Of a stretch of 6,048 nt of DNA, positions 1 through 5,435 are shown piece after piece. The DNA lies in assembly GCA_902465645.1 (NCBI GenBank), contig CABQNX010000047.1:1-6048 (forward strand). Direction: 5' to 3'. This DNA comes from an uncultured Peptoniphilus sp. (GTDB lineage: Bacteria; Bacillota; Clostridia; Tissierellales; Peptoniphilaceae). A model generated the notes under the pieces. That model saw only the letters and a list, made by a program, of their open reading frames with translations, did no database searches and was not told the origin of the DNA. The translations under genes were made by a program, and so were the position numbers. Each line of letters opens with the position of its first letter. Positions within the stretch are counted from its first letter, which is position 1.

Positions 1-563
1 CAGATCCGGACAAGCCAAATCCAGATCCAGATAAACCAAATCCAGATCCGGACAAACCAAATCCAGATCCGGACAAGCCAAATCCAGATCCAGATAAACC
101 AAATCCAGATCCGGACAAGGAAGATCATAATAAACCAGGAAACAACACTCCTTCTAAACCAGGAAATAAAGATCCGTTTAGACCAGGAGAAGATAAACCA
201 AACCAACCTTCTGAACCAGGCGACAAGACACCTAACAAACCAGAAGATAAGACTCCTAACAATCCAGTAGAAAACCCTAGTGAAGATCCAAAGGATTCTC
301 CACAAGAATCTCCAGAAAAACAAGATACTGAAGAAGTAGATGATATTGAAAATAATTCTACTCCTGAAGGTCTTAGGGAAGAAGGAAGTCAAGAAGAATT
401 TGAAGACGACAGTATAGTTAAGAACAAGGCAGCTGAAGAAGAAGTTGAAAGTGATGACAGGGCACCTAAGACAGGCGACGCTGGTATCGCACTAGAAACT
501 GCATCAGCTGGTCTTGCATCAGGTCTATTACTTCTACTAAAGAGATTTAAGAGAAGGAAATAA
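1..563 (+). CDS. C-terminal part of an LPXTG-like cell-wall-anchored surface protein (5' end outside window)
   Basis: The open frame enters from the left edge; the first complete codon is at position 3 and TAA is at 561-563, giving 186 visible residues. In order they are: a Pro/Asp/Lys/Asn repeat of unit DPDKPNP (five full copies plus a partial one); a looser Pro-Gly-Lys-rich stretch with two DKTPN blocks around 222-269; a strongly acidic Glu/Asp/Ser spacer; and a C-terminal sorting signal. That signal is APKTGD (codons 462-479), a hydrophobic stretch ending in LLLLL, and a basic tail KRFKRRK. This is the classic sortase-anchored layout: the repeats act as a wall-spanning stalk, and the tail is removed when sortase cuts between Thr and Gly. 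The functional N-terminal domain is not in the window, so ligand or enzymatic role cannot be told. I am confident of surface anchoring and not of function. Confidence 0.9.
   Translation, partial: DPDKPNPDPDKPNPDPDKPNPDPDKPNPDPDKPNPDPDKEDHNKPGNNTPSKPGNKDPFRPGEDKPNQPSEPGDKTPNKPEDKTPNNPVENPSEDPKDSPQESPEKQDTEEVDDIENNSTPEGLREEGSQEEFEDDSIVKNKAAEEEVESDDRAPKTGDAGIALETASAGLASGLLLLLKRFKRRK
3..119 (+). repeat. 21-bp tandem repeat coding DPDKPNP, with a 63-bp higher-order period
   Basis: Five complete 21-bp units run at 3-23, 24-44, 45-65, 66-86 and 87-107, and a sixth starts at 108 and diverges after about 12 bases. All encode the same heptapeptide but differ in synonymous bases at Pro2, Asp3 and Lys4. 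Units 1 and 4 are identical, units 2 and 5 are identical, and unit 3 differs from the sixth by one base before divergence. This implies a 63-bp three-unit block that was itself duplicated. The array continues beyond the left edge, so the copy number is unknown. Confidence 0.93.
462..560 (+). other. Cell-wall sorting signal (APKTGD, hydrophobic segment, basic tail)
   Basis: The codons from 462 read Ala-Pro-Lys-Thr-Gly-Asp, a variant of LPXTG with Ala in place of Leu. About 20 largely hydrophobic residues follow, then a Lys/Arg-rich tail ending directly at the stop codon. Spacing and charge pattern fit a sortase substrate. The Ala at the first position is an observed variant; which sortase class handles it is not visible here. 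Confidence 0.85.
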
Positions 564-589
564 GATAAATAATAAAAAGTAAATTTTTG

Positions 590-617
590 AGACAGTCCAT
601 GGGGCTGTCTTTTTTTT
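590..617 (+). terminator. Rho-independent terminator after the surface protein gene
   Basis: The arm GACAGTCC (591-598) pairs with GGGCTGTC (602-609), one pair being G-T, around a 3-nt loop. An extra A-T pair forms at 590/610, and a run of eight T residues covers 610-617. It lies 27 bases after the stop codon and separates the surface protein from the apbE operon. Confidence 0.88.
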
Positions 618-635
618 ATGTAAATTTATAAGTTA

Positions 636-665
636 TTGTAAAAATGGCGACTTAAATGGTATTAT
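636..665 (+). promoter_or_regulatory. Candidate promoter of the apbE operon
   Basis: TTGTAA (636-641) and TATTAT (660-665) are separated by 18 bases, and TGG just before the -10 gives an extended -10 motif. The start of transcription would fall near 672, leaving a leader of only about 10 bases that barely includes the Shine-Dalgarno AAAGGTG (670-676). This is the only good match between the upstream terminator and the gene, but the very short leader lowers confidence. Confidence 0.5.
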
Positions 666-681
666 AGAGAAAGGTGATATT

Positions 682-1809
682 ATGAAAAAAACTTTAATAG
701 CTCTTGGTCTTAGTGGCCTTTTAATTTTATCTGGCTGCAAGAACCAGGGAGCAAACAATATAAAAAATGAAAACACAAATTCAAATGAAAGTGTGGCATC
801 TCTTGAAGTCAATAAGGATGGGGACAAGCAAGAGATTGAATTTTACGACACTTTTGATACAGTGATTCACATTGCAATTTACACTGACGATGACGACTTT
901 GCCAAGGAGAACCTAGCTTATGCCAAGGAGAGATACCAAGAACTCCACAAGCTTTTTGACAACTACAAGAACTATGATGGTCTTGTGAATGTAAAGACAG
1001 TTAACGATGAAGCTGGAGTAAAACCAGTGGTAGTTGATGACACTCTCTTTGACCTAATAAAAACTTCTGTTGATGACTACAAAAACATCTCTCACAATAC
1101 AAATGTTGCCCTTGGACCTGTTACAAAACTTTGGAACGAGTACAGGGACCTTTATGAGGGTGGAAAGACTAAAGAAGAAGTCATTGCCCTAAAGGGACAA
1201 GCTCTTCCAAGTGATGAAGAATTAGAAAAACTTCGTCCTCTTACAAATATTGAAAATGTAAAATTAGATGAAGGGAAAAAATCTGTCTACCTTGAAGAGG
1301 GGATGGAACTAGACCTTGGTGCAACTGCCAAGGGTTATGCCACTGAACTTGTGGCCCAAGAACTCCGTGAAAGAGGAGTTACTTCTTGTGTTATTTCTGC
1401 TGGTGGAAATGTCAGGATAATTGGCAAGCCAACTGATGGAAGAGAAAACTTTAGGATTGGGATCCAAAACCCAGACCTTGAAAGTCCTGAACAAGTATTG
1501 ACAACTTTAAATGTTGCCAACACTTCTATTGTCACAAGTGGTGACTACCAAAGGTATTTTGAACTTGACGGTGTTAGGTACTGTCACATCATTGATCCAG
1601 ATACTTTGAAGCCAGCTCATGAAATGAAGTCTGTGACTGTTATTAAGGATGACTCTGGACTTTGTGACTTCTTGTCAACTGCTGCCTTTAATTCAACTGA
1701 TGAAGAAATAAGAGACTTGGCAGAAAAGTCCGATGCGGCCATTGTTTGGGTGGACAAGGACATGAAGATGATGGCATCAGAAAATGCGGAAAAATACTTG
1801 GATGAATAG
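682..1809 (+). CDS. apbE: FAD:protein FMN transferase, ApbE family lipoprotein
   Basis: ApbE enzymes use FAD to attach FMN covalently to Thr/Ser of flavoproteins such as Rnf/Nqr subunits and extracellular electron-transfer proteins, acting outside the membrane. Residues 1-18 form a signal peptide ending in the lipobox LSGC, with Cys19 the lipidation site, so the enzyme is a membrane-tethered lipoprotein. Family motifs appear in order: DLGATAKGYATE (211-222), SAGGN (239-243), TSGDYQR (285-291), HIIDP (302-306), and CDFLSTAAF (328-336), where Asp329 and Thr333 match the usual Mg-binding positions. The length of 375 residues is typical with a lipoprotein linker. The ATG at 682 is preceded by AAAGGTG at 6-base spacing and yields an intact signal peptide, which fixes the start. 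It is the first gene of a three-gene operon. No protein in the window shows the flavinylation motif, so its substrate is encoded elsewhere. Confidence 0.93.
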   Translation: MKKTLIALGLSGLLILSGCKNQGANNIKNENTNSNESVASLEVNKDGDKQEIEFYDTFDTVIHIAIYTDDDDFAKENLAYAKERYQELHKLFDNYKNYDGLVNVKTVNDEAGVKPVVVDDTLFDLIKTSVDDYKNISHNTNVALGPVTKLWNEYRDLYEGGKTKEEVIALKGQALPSDEELEKLRPLTNIENVKLDEGKKSVYLEEGMELDLGATAKGYATELVAQELRERGVTSCVISAGGNVRIIGKPTDGRENFRIGIQNPDLESPEQVLTTLNVANTSIVTSGDYQRYFELDGVRYCHIIDPDTLKPAHEMKSVTVIKDDSGLCDFLSTAAFNSTDEEIRDLAEKSDAAIVWVDKDMKMMASENAEKYLDE

Positions 1810-1817
1810 GAGTTATT

Positions 1818-2315
1818 ATGAGGAATAATACTCGTGGTTTGATTTTTCACATCTTAATAGTCTTTATAGTCTTCGCCGTGGCTAGCCTTATTAATTTGTC
1901 TAGCCAGGTGAGAGATCTTGTCTATGGGAACCTTGCCTTCAAAGTTATTTTGGTGGGACTTATTCTTATCCTATATTTTAACTTTGGCAAGGGACTCTCC
2001 AAGAAGAATGCCAGGAGCCTGGACTTCTTTGCAGGCAATTTGATTTGGCTAATTGGCCTAATCTTATTTGCCTTTGCCTTTGTGGGCCTGGGAAGGGAAG
2101 TTTTCTCAAGGTCAGTAGGTGGATCCTATTGGAAGTTTCCACTAGAATTCTTTTTGATGCCCCAAGTTTACGCTATTAAGATTTTGGGAATATCTTACAA
2201 CCCCCTAAGCCTTTTTATTTCCACTCTTATACCTGGCTTTATCTACGGGATTTCAATTAAAATCTCAAGAGCCAAGATGATAAGGAGAAATAGGGCAAAG
2301 ATGAGGAGAAGATAG
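1818..2315 (+). CDS. Unrecognised small integral membrane protein between apbE and a yutG-like gene
   Basis: I do not recognise this 165-residue protein. Hydrophobic segments lie at roughly 8-27, 39-57, 71-91 and 129-148, with a weaker one near 110-124 that may be re-entrant. The Lys-rich loop at 58-66 (GKGLSKKNAR region) and the very basic C-terminus (151-165, nine Arg/Lys) predict four helices with both ends in the cytoplasm under the positive-inside rule. No catalytic or metal-binding motif and no cysteine were seen. The start has GGAG overlapping the apbE stop codon with 8 bases between genes, so translation is probably coupled to apbE. The position suggests work linked to ApbE at the membrane, but that is inference only. 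Confidence 0.82.
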   Translation: MRNNTRGLIFHILIVFIVFAVASLINLSSQVRDLVYGNLAFKVILVGLILILYFNFGKGLSKKNARSLDFFAGNLIWLIGLILFAFAFVGLGREVFSRSVGGSYWKFPLEFFLMPQVYAIKILGISYNPLSLFISTLIPGFIYGISIKISRAKMIRRNRAKMRRR

Positions 2316-2323
2316 GAGGATTT

Positions 2324-2830
2324 ATGGCAGGTAAATTTTATAAATACGACATGGAAGAACTCTATGAACTTACAGTGAAGAGATTAGAGGACTTTGGAAT
2401 AGAATTAGTAGAAATTGCGAAACTTGTGCAAGAATTGCAGGGAGATTATATTGTGGACTTGAGCATTGAGAGGTGCCTTGAAAGTGTGGAGAGTGTTGTT
2501 AGGAAGAGGGAATCTATCCACGCAATCTTAACAGGACTTGCCCTAGACGATCTGGCAAATGAAGGCAATCTGCCTGAACCACTCTTGTCAATTATAAGGG
2601 ATGACGAAGGTCTTTATGGGATTGACGAGATCCTGACTCTTGGAATTGTAAATATGTATGGGACAATTGGTCTTACAAACTTTGGTTATCTTGATAAGAA
2701 AAAAATTGGTATAATCAAAGAATTGGATGAAAAGAAAAAAGTAGAAAGAGTGACTACTTTTGCCGACGACTTGGTGGCAGCTATTGCTGCGGCAGCCTGT
2801 GCAAGAGTAGCCCATCAAAATAAAGAGTAA
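2324..2830 (+). CDS. YutG/PgpA-family protein (phosphatidylglycerophosphatase A-like, soluble form)
   Basis: The 168-residue protein closely follows the pattern I know from Bacillus YutG: HAILTGLALDDLA (66-78), a DEGLYGIDEIL block (93-104), IVNMYGTIGLTNFGYLDK (108-125), and TTFADDLVAAIAAAA (144-158) ending near His164. These Asp/Glu-rich motifs are the conserved core. The family is usually labelled phosphatidylglycerophosphatase A, the enzyme converting phosphatidylglycerophosphate to phosphatidylglycerol. However, this shorter form has no clear membrane helices, and the enzymatic assignment of YutG-type members is uncertain to me. The start ATG at 2324 follows GGAGGA (2315-2320), which overlaps the previous stop, so it is translationally coupled to the membrane protein. 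It is the last gene of the operon, with a terminator at 2874-2913. Confidence 0.85.
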   Translation: MAGKFYKYDMEELYELTVKRLEDFGIELVEIAKLVQELQGDYIVDLSIERCLESVESVVRKRESIHAILTGLALDDLANEGNLPEPLLSIIRDDEGLYGIDEILTLGIVNMYGTIGLTNFGYLDKKKIGIIKELDEKKKVERVTTFADDLVAAIAAAACARVAHQNKE

Positions 2831-2861
2831 GTTTGTAACTTGCGATTAAAAAAATAAAAAA

Positions 2862-3506
2862 TTATAAAATACGGAAGGTCTTATTGTCATAATCAATGAG
2901 GCCTTCTTTTTTTAGTTTTGAAAGCTCGCGTGAAAGTGAAGAACGATTTAAATTTAAAAATTGTGCCAGCTCGCTAATATTAAAATCAATTTCAAAATAC
3001 TTTGACTTTCTCTTGCGAGCTTCATTGGATAGAAAGTATAAAATTTTTGCACGAGTAGATGGAAGGCTAAGGAGGTTTAACTTGTCACGCATGAATAAAT
3101 TCTTCCCAGCCAAGATTTTTATGAGATTGTCTTGGACCTTTATAAGAGAAGTCGAGCCAGATGACTTGTAGGCCTTGTAGTCAAATAAGATGACTTCTGA
3201 ATCCTCTGTTGCTACAACAGATAGGGGAATCTCTTCTATATCTTTTATAAGGACAGACTCGGCAAAGAGGGCAGGACCTGTTAGCTTGGAAAGAAGAGTC
3301 TTGTTGCCAAAGACGTCTTCTATGGATAGGTCCACTTGACCCTTTAGTAGAATCCCAAAATAATTTGTGGGGTCTCCTGCCTTAAAAATTATTTCCTTGT
3401 TATCATAAGTCTTTACGCTTGATAAAAATTCTTTTATTTCCATTATTTCATTATCATCAAGACCCTTAAAGAGGGCCAGATTTTTTAAAATTTCAATGTC
3501 TTTCAT
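2862..3506 (-). CDS. Crp/Fnr-family transcriptional regulator, cysteine-free
   Basis: The 214-residue protein has an N-terminal cyclic-nucleotide-binding-like beta-roll (about 8-110, opening LFKGLDDNEI and continuing FKAGDPTNYFGILLKGQVDL), a long dimerisation helix (about 118-148), and a C-terminal winged helix. In the helix-turn-helix, ISELAQFLNLNRSSLSREL (177-195), the recognition helix starts near Arg188; the wing follows as LKKEGLI. It has no cysteine, so it cannot hold an Fnr-type iron-sulfur cluster. The phosphate-binding cassette region (GPALFAES, 77-84) lacks the Arg-Ser pair that binds cAMP in Crp, so its effector is unknown. The start has AGGAGAGGTGG upstream (3510-3520). It is transcribed divergently from the ferredoxin-hydrogenase pair, making that pair the likely target. 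It converges with the yutG-like gene, leaving 31 bases between stops. Confidence 0.9.
   Translation of the reverse strand: MKDIEILKNLALFKGLDDNEIMEIKEFLSSVKTYDNKEIIFKAGDPTNYFGILLKGQVDLSIEDVFGNKTLLSKLTGPALFAESVLIKDIEEIPLSVVATEDSEVILFDYKAYKSSGSTSLIKVQDNLIKILAGKNLFMRDKLNLLSLPSTRAKILYFLSNEARKRKSKYFEIDFNISELAQFLNLNRSSLSRELSKLKKEGLIDYDNKTFRIL
2874..2913 (+). terminator. Terminator of the apbE operon, embedded in the coding end of the convergent regulator gene
   Basis: A 13-bp stem pairs 2874-2886 with 2894-2906 (two G-T pairs, no mismatches) around a 7-nt loop and is followed by seven T residues at 2907-2913. On the minus strand the same 33 bases encode residues 201-211 (EGLIDYDNKTF) of the Crp-type regulator, in exact codon register. 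It lies 43 bases past the stop of the yutG-like gene. On the minus strand the hairpin is followed by an interrupted T-rich stretch after CCG, so it may work weakly in that direction too. Confidence 0.85.
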
Positions 3507-3522
3507 TTCCCACCTCTCCTAT

Positions 3523-3531
3523 ATTTTAGCA
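3523..3531 (-). promoter_or_regulatory. Candidate extended -10 promoter element of the Crp-type regulator gene
   Basis: On the minus strand TGC is followed by TAAAAT (3523-3528), an extended -10. The -35 region 17 bases upstream is poor (TATGAT), as expected for an activator-dependent or extended -10 promoter. The predicted start near 3516 leaves a very short leader overlapping the Shine-Dalgarno, so the call is tentative. Confidence 0.4.
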
Positions 3532-3541
3532 CTATTAATAT

Positions 3542-3568
3542 AATTATCATAAATTAATTATAATGATT
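3542..3568. promoter_or_regulatory. AT-rich 27-bp dyad, candidate operator between the divergent genes
   Basis: The sequence from 3542 to 3568 is an imperfect palindrome centred on 3555: 10 of 13 base pairs about the centre are complementary, with half-sites of the type ATnATnATAA and TTATnATnAT. It sits midway between the regulator and ferredoxin genes. Its centre is about 40 bases upstream of the predicted regulator start and about 47 upstream of a predicted start for the ferredoxin gene, positions typical of Crp/Fnr sites. In such AT-rich DNA, chance dyads are common. Confidence 0.45.
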
Positions 3569-3595
3569 GAAGAAGTGATTGTTAAATGATAAACT
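3567..3595 (+). promoter_or_regulatory. Candidate promoter of the ferredoxin-hydrogenase operon
   Basis: TTGAAG (3567-3572) and TAAACT (3590-3595) have a 17-base spacer, giving a start near 3602 and a leader of about 20 bases containing GAGGAGG (3612-3618 region). A perfect TATAAT also exists at 3559-3564 but without a convincing -35. The match is moderate, which would suit regulation by an activator. Confidence 0.4.
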
Positions 3596-3622
3596 ATCTT
3601 TATAGAGTGATGAGGAGGATAT

Positions 3623-3895
3623 ATGAAAGTTACTATTTGCATGGGTGCGAGATGCACTCTTATGGGAGCTAATGCTATTTATGACGCAGTAGAGTACTTA
3701 CAAGACCATTTGTGCGGACCAGAGTCCGAACTATGTTCTGCTGAAAATTTAGAAGTTGAATTTGCACATTGTCTAAACTATTGCAAGATTCACAATAACG
3801 AAGCATCACCAGTTGTCATCGTAGACGACGAGATAATGCTAAAGGCTACTGCACAGGAAGTTAGTGCTAAAATAATTGATAAACTAAGAATATAA
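3623..3895 (+). CDS. Stand-alone thioredoxin-like [2Fe-2S] ferredoxin (NuoE/HydC C-terminal-domain type)
   Basis: The 90-residue protein begins MKVTICMGARCTLMGA and has Cys6, Cys11, Cys50 and Cys54 in the C-x4-C...C-x3-C arrangement of the thioredoxin-like [2Fe-2S] domain found in NuoE and the HydC subunit of bifurcating hydrogenases. Two further cysteines (31 and 38) are unlikely ligands. A PVVIVDDEIMLKAT stretch (63-76) matches the strand-turn-strand end of that fold. Full NuoE proteins are about 150-170 residues with an extra N-terminal helical bundle, and this one contains only the ferredoxin domain. The start follows GAGGAGG with good spacing. The next gene, a hydrogenase, begins 16 bases after its stop, so it is probably an electron carrier or small subunit for it. 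No NuoF/HydB-like NADH-binding partner is present in the window. Confidence 0.85.
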   Translation: MKVTICMGARCTLMGANAIYDAVEYLQDHLCGPESELCSAENLEVEFAHCLNYCKIHNNEASPVVIVDDEIMLKATAQEVSAKIIDKLRI

Positions 3896-3911
3896 GTAAT
3901 AAGGGGAAGCG

Positions 3912-5417
3912 ATGAAAGAAATTTATGGAACACTTGCCGACATCAGAAGAAAAGTTTTTGCTGAAGTTGCAAGAATTGCCTATAACGATTTAGATATTTC
4001 TGCCCTAGAAGAATCCAGCTACAAGATTGTACCTGGCGAAGTGGCAAAATACAGATCTGATATCTTTAGGGAAAGGGCTGTTGTCGACGAAAGACTTAGA
4101 CTAGCAATGGGGCTAGATGTTAGAGAGATTGGCGTATTTAAAAATGTAACTGACGGTTTTGATAAGGTAGATATCGATACAAATGCTTACGAAAAACCAC
4201 TAATAAATGTTATAAAATTTGGTTGCGAAGCTTGTCCAACTAAGGCTTTTTATACAACAGATAACTGCAGGAAGTGTCTTGCACACCCTTGTATAAATGT
4301 TTGTCCTGTAAATGCCATTTCTATGGGTAAAGATAGAACTATTATTGATAAAGATAAATGTGTTAGATGTGGAAGATGTAAAGAAGCATGTCCATATTCA
4401 GCTATTGTAAAATACGAAAGACCATGTGCTGCTGCTTGTGGGGTAGATGCCATTTCATCAGACCAATATGGCAGAGCAGAAATCGACCATGATAAGTGCG
4501 TTGCTTGTGGAAGATGTATAGCAGAGTGTCCTTTTGGAGCAATATCTGACAAGACACAAATATACCAACTCATTAAGGCAATAAAATCAGGTAAGAAAGT
4601 TTACGGAGCCATAGCACCATCCTACATAGGACAGTTTGGTGCCAACACAAGTGCAGAACAAATAATAGAAGCAATAAAACAACTTGGCTTTGAAGACGTA
4701 TTAGAAGTTGCCCTTGGAGCAGACTTAACAACACTTCACGAAGCTAAAGAATACCTAGAGAGAGTGCCAGAAGACATTCCATTTATGGGTACAAGCTGCT
4801 GCTTCTCATGGACCCTAATGATAAGAAATGAATTCCCAGAATTCTTTGAACAAGTATCAGACTCAGGTTCACCAATGAGATACACAGCCAACCACATAAA
4901 GGCTAAGGATCCAGATGCAGTTGTAGTATTTATTGGACCTTGTACATCAAAGAAGCTTGAAGCCCTAGATACAAAGGTAAAATCAGACGTAGACTTTGTA
5001 ATAACTTTTGAAGAACTAATGGGAATGTTCGTAGCAAAGAACATTGAACCATCTGAAATAGAAGTAGAAGAAAATGTAGATGATGGATCTGCCCTTGGTA
5101 GAGGTTACCCAATAGCTGGTGGAGTTGCCGAATCTGTAAAGGTAGTGGCAGAAAAACTTTCACCAGACAAAGATATTCACATCCAAGGAGCTCATACCCT
5201 TGCAGAATGTAAGAAGATGTTAAAAATCGCCAAGGCAGGCAAGCTTGACGGTTACCTGCTAGAAGGTATGGCGTGTCCTGGTGGATGTGTAGCGGGTGTG
5301 GGAACAATAGCTTCTGTAAATAGAGTCAAGAAGCAAATTGAAAAGTTCAAGAAGGATTCAGCTTATCCAACTCCACTTGAAAATATCCACATCGAAAAAG
5401 AAAGAGAAAGTATTTAA
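3912..5417 (+). CDS. Monomeric [FeFe] hydrogenase-like iron-sulfur protein
   Basis: [FeFe] hydrogenases interconvert protons plus electrons and H2. The 501-residue protein has an N-terminal helical part (1-95) and a ferredoxin-like region with 16 cysteines: 105, 108; 119, 122, 127, 131; 150, 153, 156, 160; 172, 176; and 196, 199, 202, 206. These include two CxxCxxCxxxCP motifs and one CxxCx4Cx3CP motif. The catalytic domain (about 228-475) carries all three H-cluster loops: GTSCCFSW (293-300), GPCTSKKLE (342-350) and MACPGGCVAGVG (453-464). Cys297, Cys344, Cys455 and Cys459 match the four H-cluster ligands, and Cys296, Glu277 and Glu280 match proton-path positions of Clostridium CpI. Deviations are Phe298 where Pro is usual in TSCCP, Gly342 where CpI has Met, and VAGVG where INGGG is usual. 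The layout is closest to the group B type. Catalytic activity is likely; a sensory role is possible. AAGGGG (3901-3906) precedes the ATG. No clear terminator follows. Confidence 0.9.
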   Translation: MKEIYGTLADIRRKVFAEVARIAYNDLDISALEESSYKIVPGEVAKYRSDIFRERAVVDERLRLAMGLDVREIGVFKNVTDGFDKVDIDTNAYEKPLINVIKFGCEACPTKAFYTTDNCRKCLAHPCINVCPVNAISMGKDRTIIDKDKCVRCGRCKEACPYSAIVKYERPCAAACGVDAISSDQYGRAEIDHDKCVACGRCIAECPFGAISDKTQIYQLIKAIKSGKKVYGAIAPSYIGQFGANTSAEQIIEAIKQLGFEDVLEVALGADLTTLHEAKEYLERVPEDIPFMGTSCCFSWTLMIRNEFPEFFEQVSDSGSPMRYTANHIKAKDPDAVVVFIGPCTSKKLEALDTKVKSDVDFVITFEELMGMFVAKNIEPSEIEVEENVDDGSALGRGYPIAGGVAESVKVVAEKLSPDKDIHIQGAHTLAECKKMLKIAKAGKLDGYLLEGMACPGGCVAGVGTIASVNRVKKQIEKFKKDSAYPTPLENIHIEKERESI

Positions 5418-5435
5418 TAAAAATCCCCATAAATG

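Noticed and set aside
1..119. Short regular repeats considered as a CRISPR array or intergenic satellite
   Set aside because: Units are contiguous without unique spacers, have a 21-bp codon-multiple period and lie in an open frame ending in a sorting signal.
633..827. 64-codon open frame on the minus strand across the start of apbE
   Set aside because: It overlaps the lipoprotein signal region antisense and has no family features; the apbE frame is clearly the real one.
2896..3171. 91-codon plus-strand open frame within the Crp-type regulator
   Set aside because: Fully antisense to the DNA-binding domain coding region, which has clear family motifs on the other strand.
3559..3564. Perfect TATAAT as the -10 of the ferredoxin operon
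   Set aside because: No acceptable -35 lies 16-18 bases upstream, and it is part of the dyad; perfect matches are frequent in this very AT-rich spacer.
4250..4573. 107-codon minus-strand open frame inside the hydrogenase gene
   Set aside because: Its Cys/His-rich look is an antisense shadow of the ferredoxin cysteine codons, and it has no credible ribosome binding site.
4930..5307. 125-codon minus-strand open frame, Leu/Gln/His-rich
   Set aside because: The composition is the reverse complement of Lys/Glu/Ala-rich codons of the hydrogenase; no domain is recognisable.
3623..5417. Possibility that the pair is an NADH-dependent bifurcating hydrogenase (HydABC)
   Set aside because: No HydB/NuoF-like flavin subunit is present in the window, and the ferredoxin lacks the helical N-terminal part of HydC.
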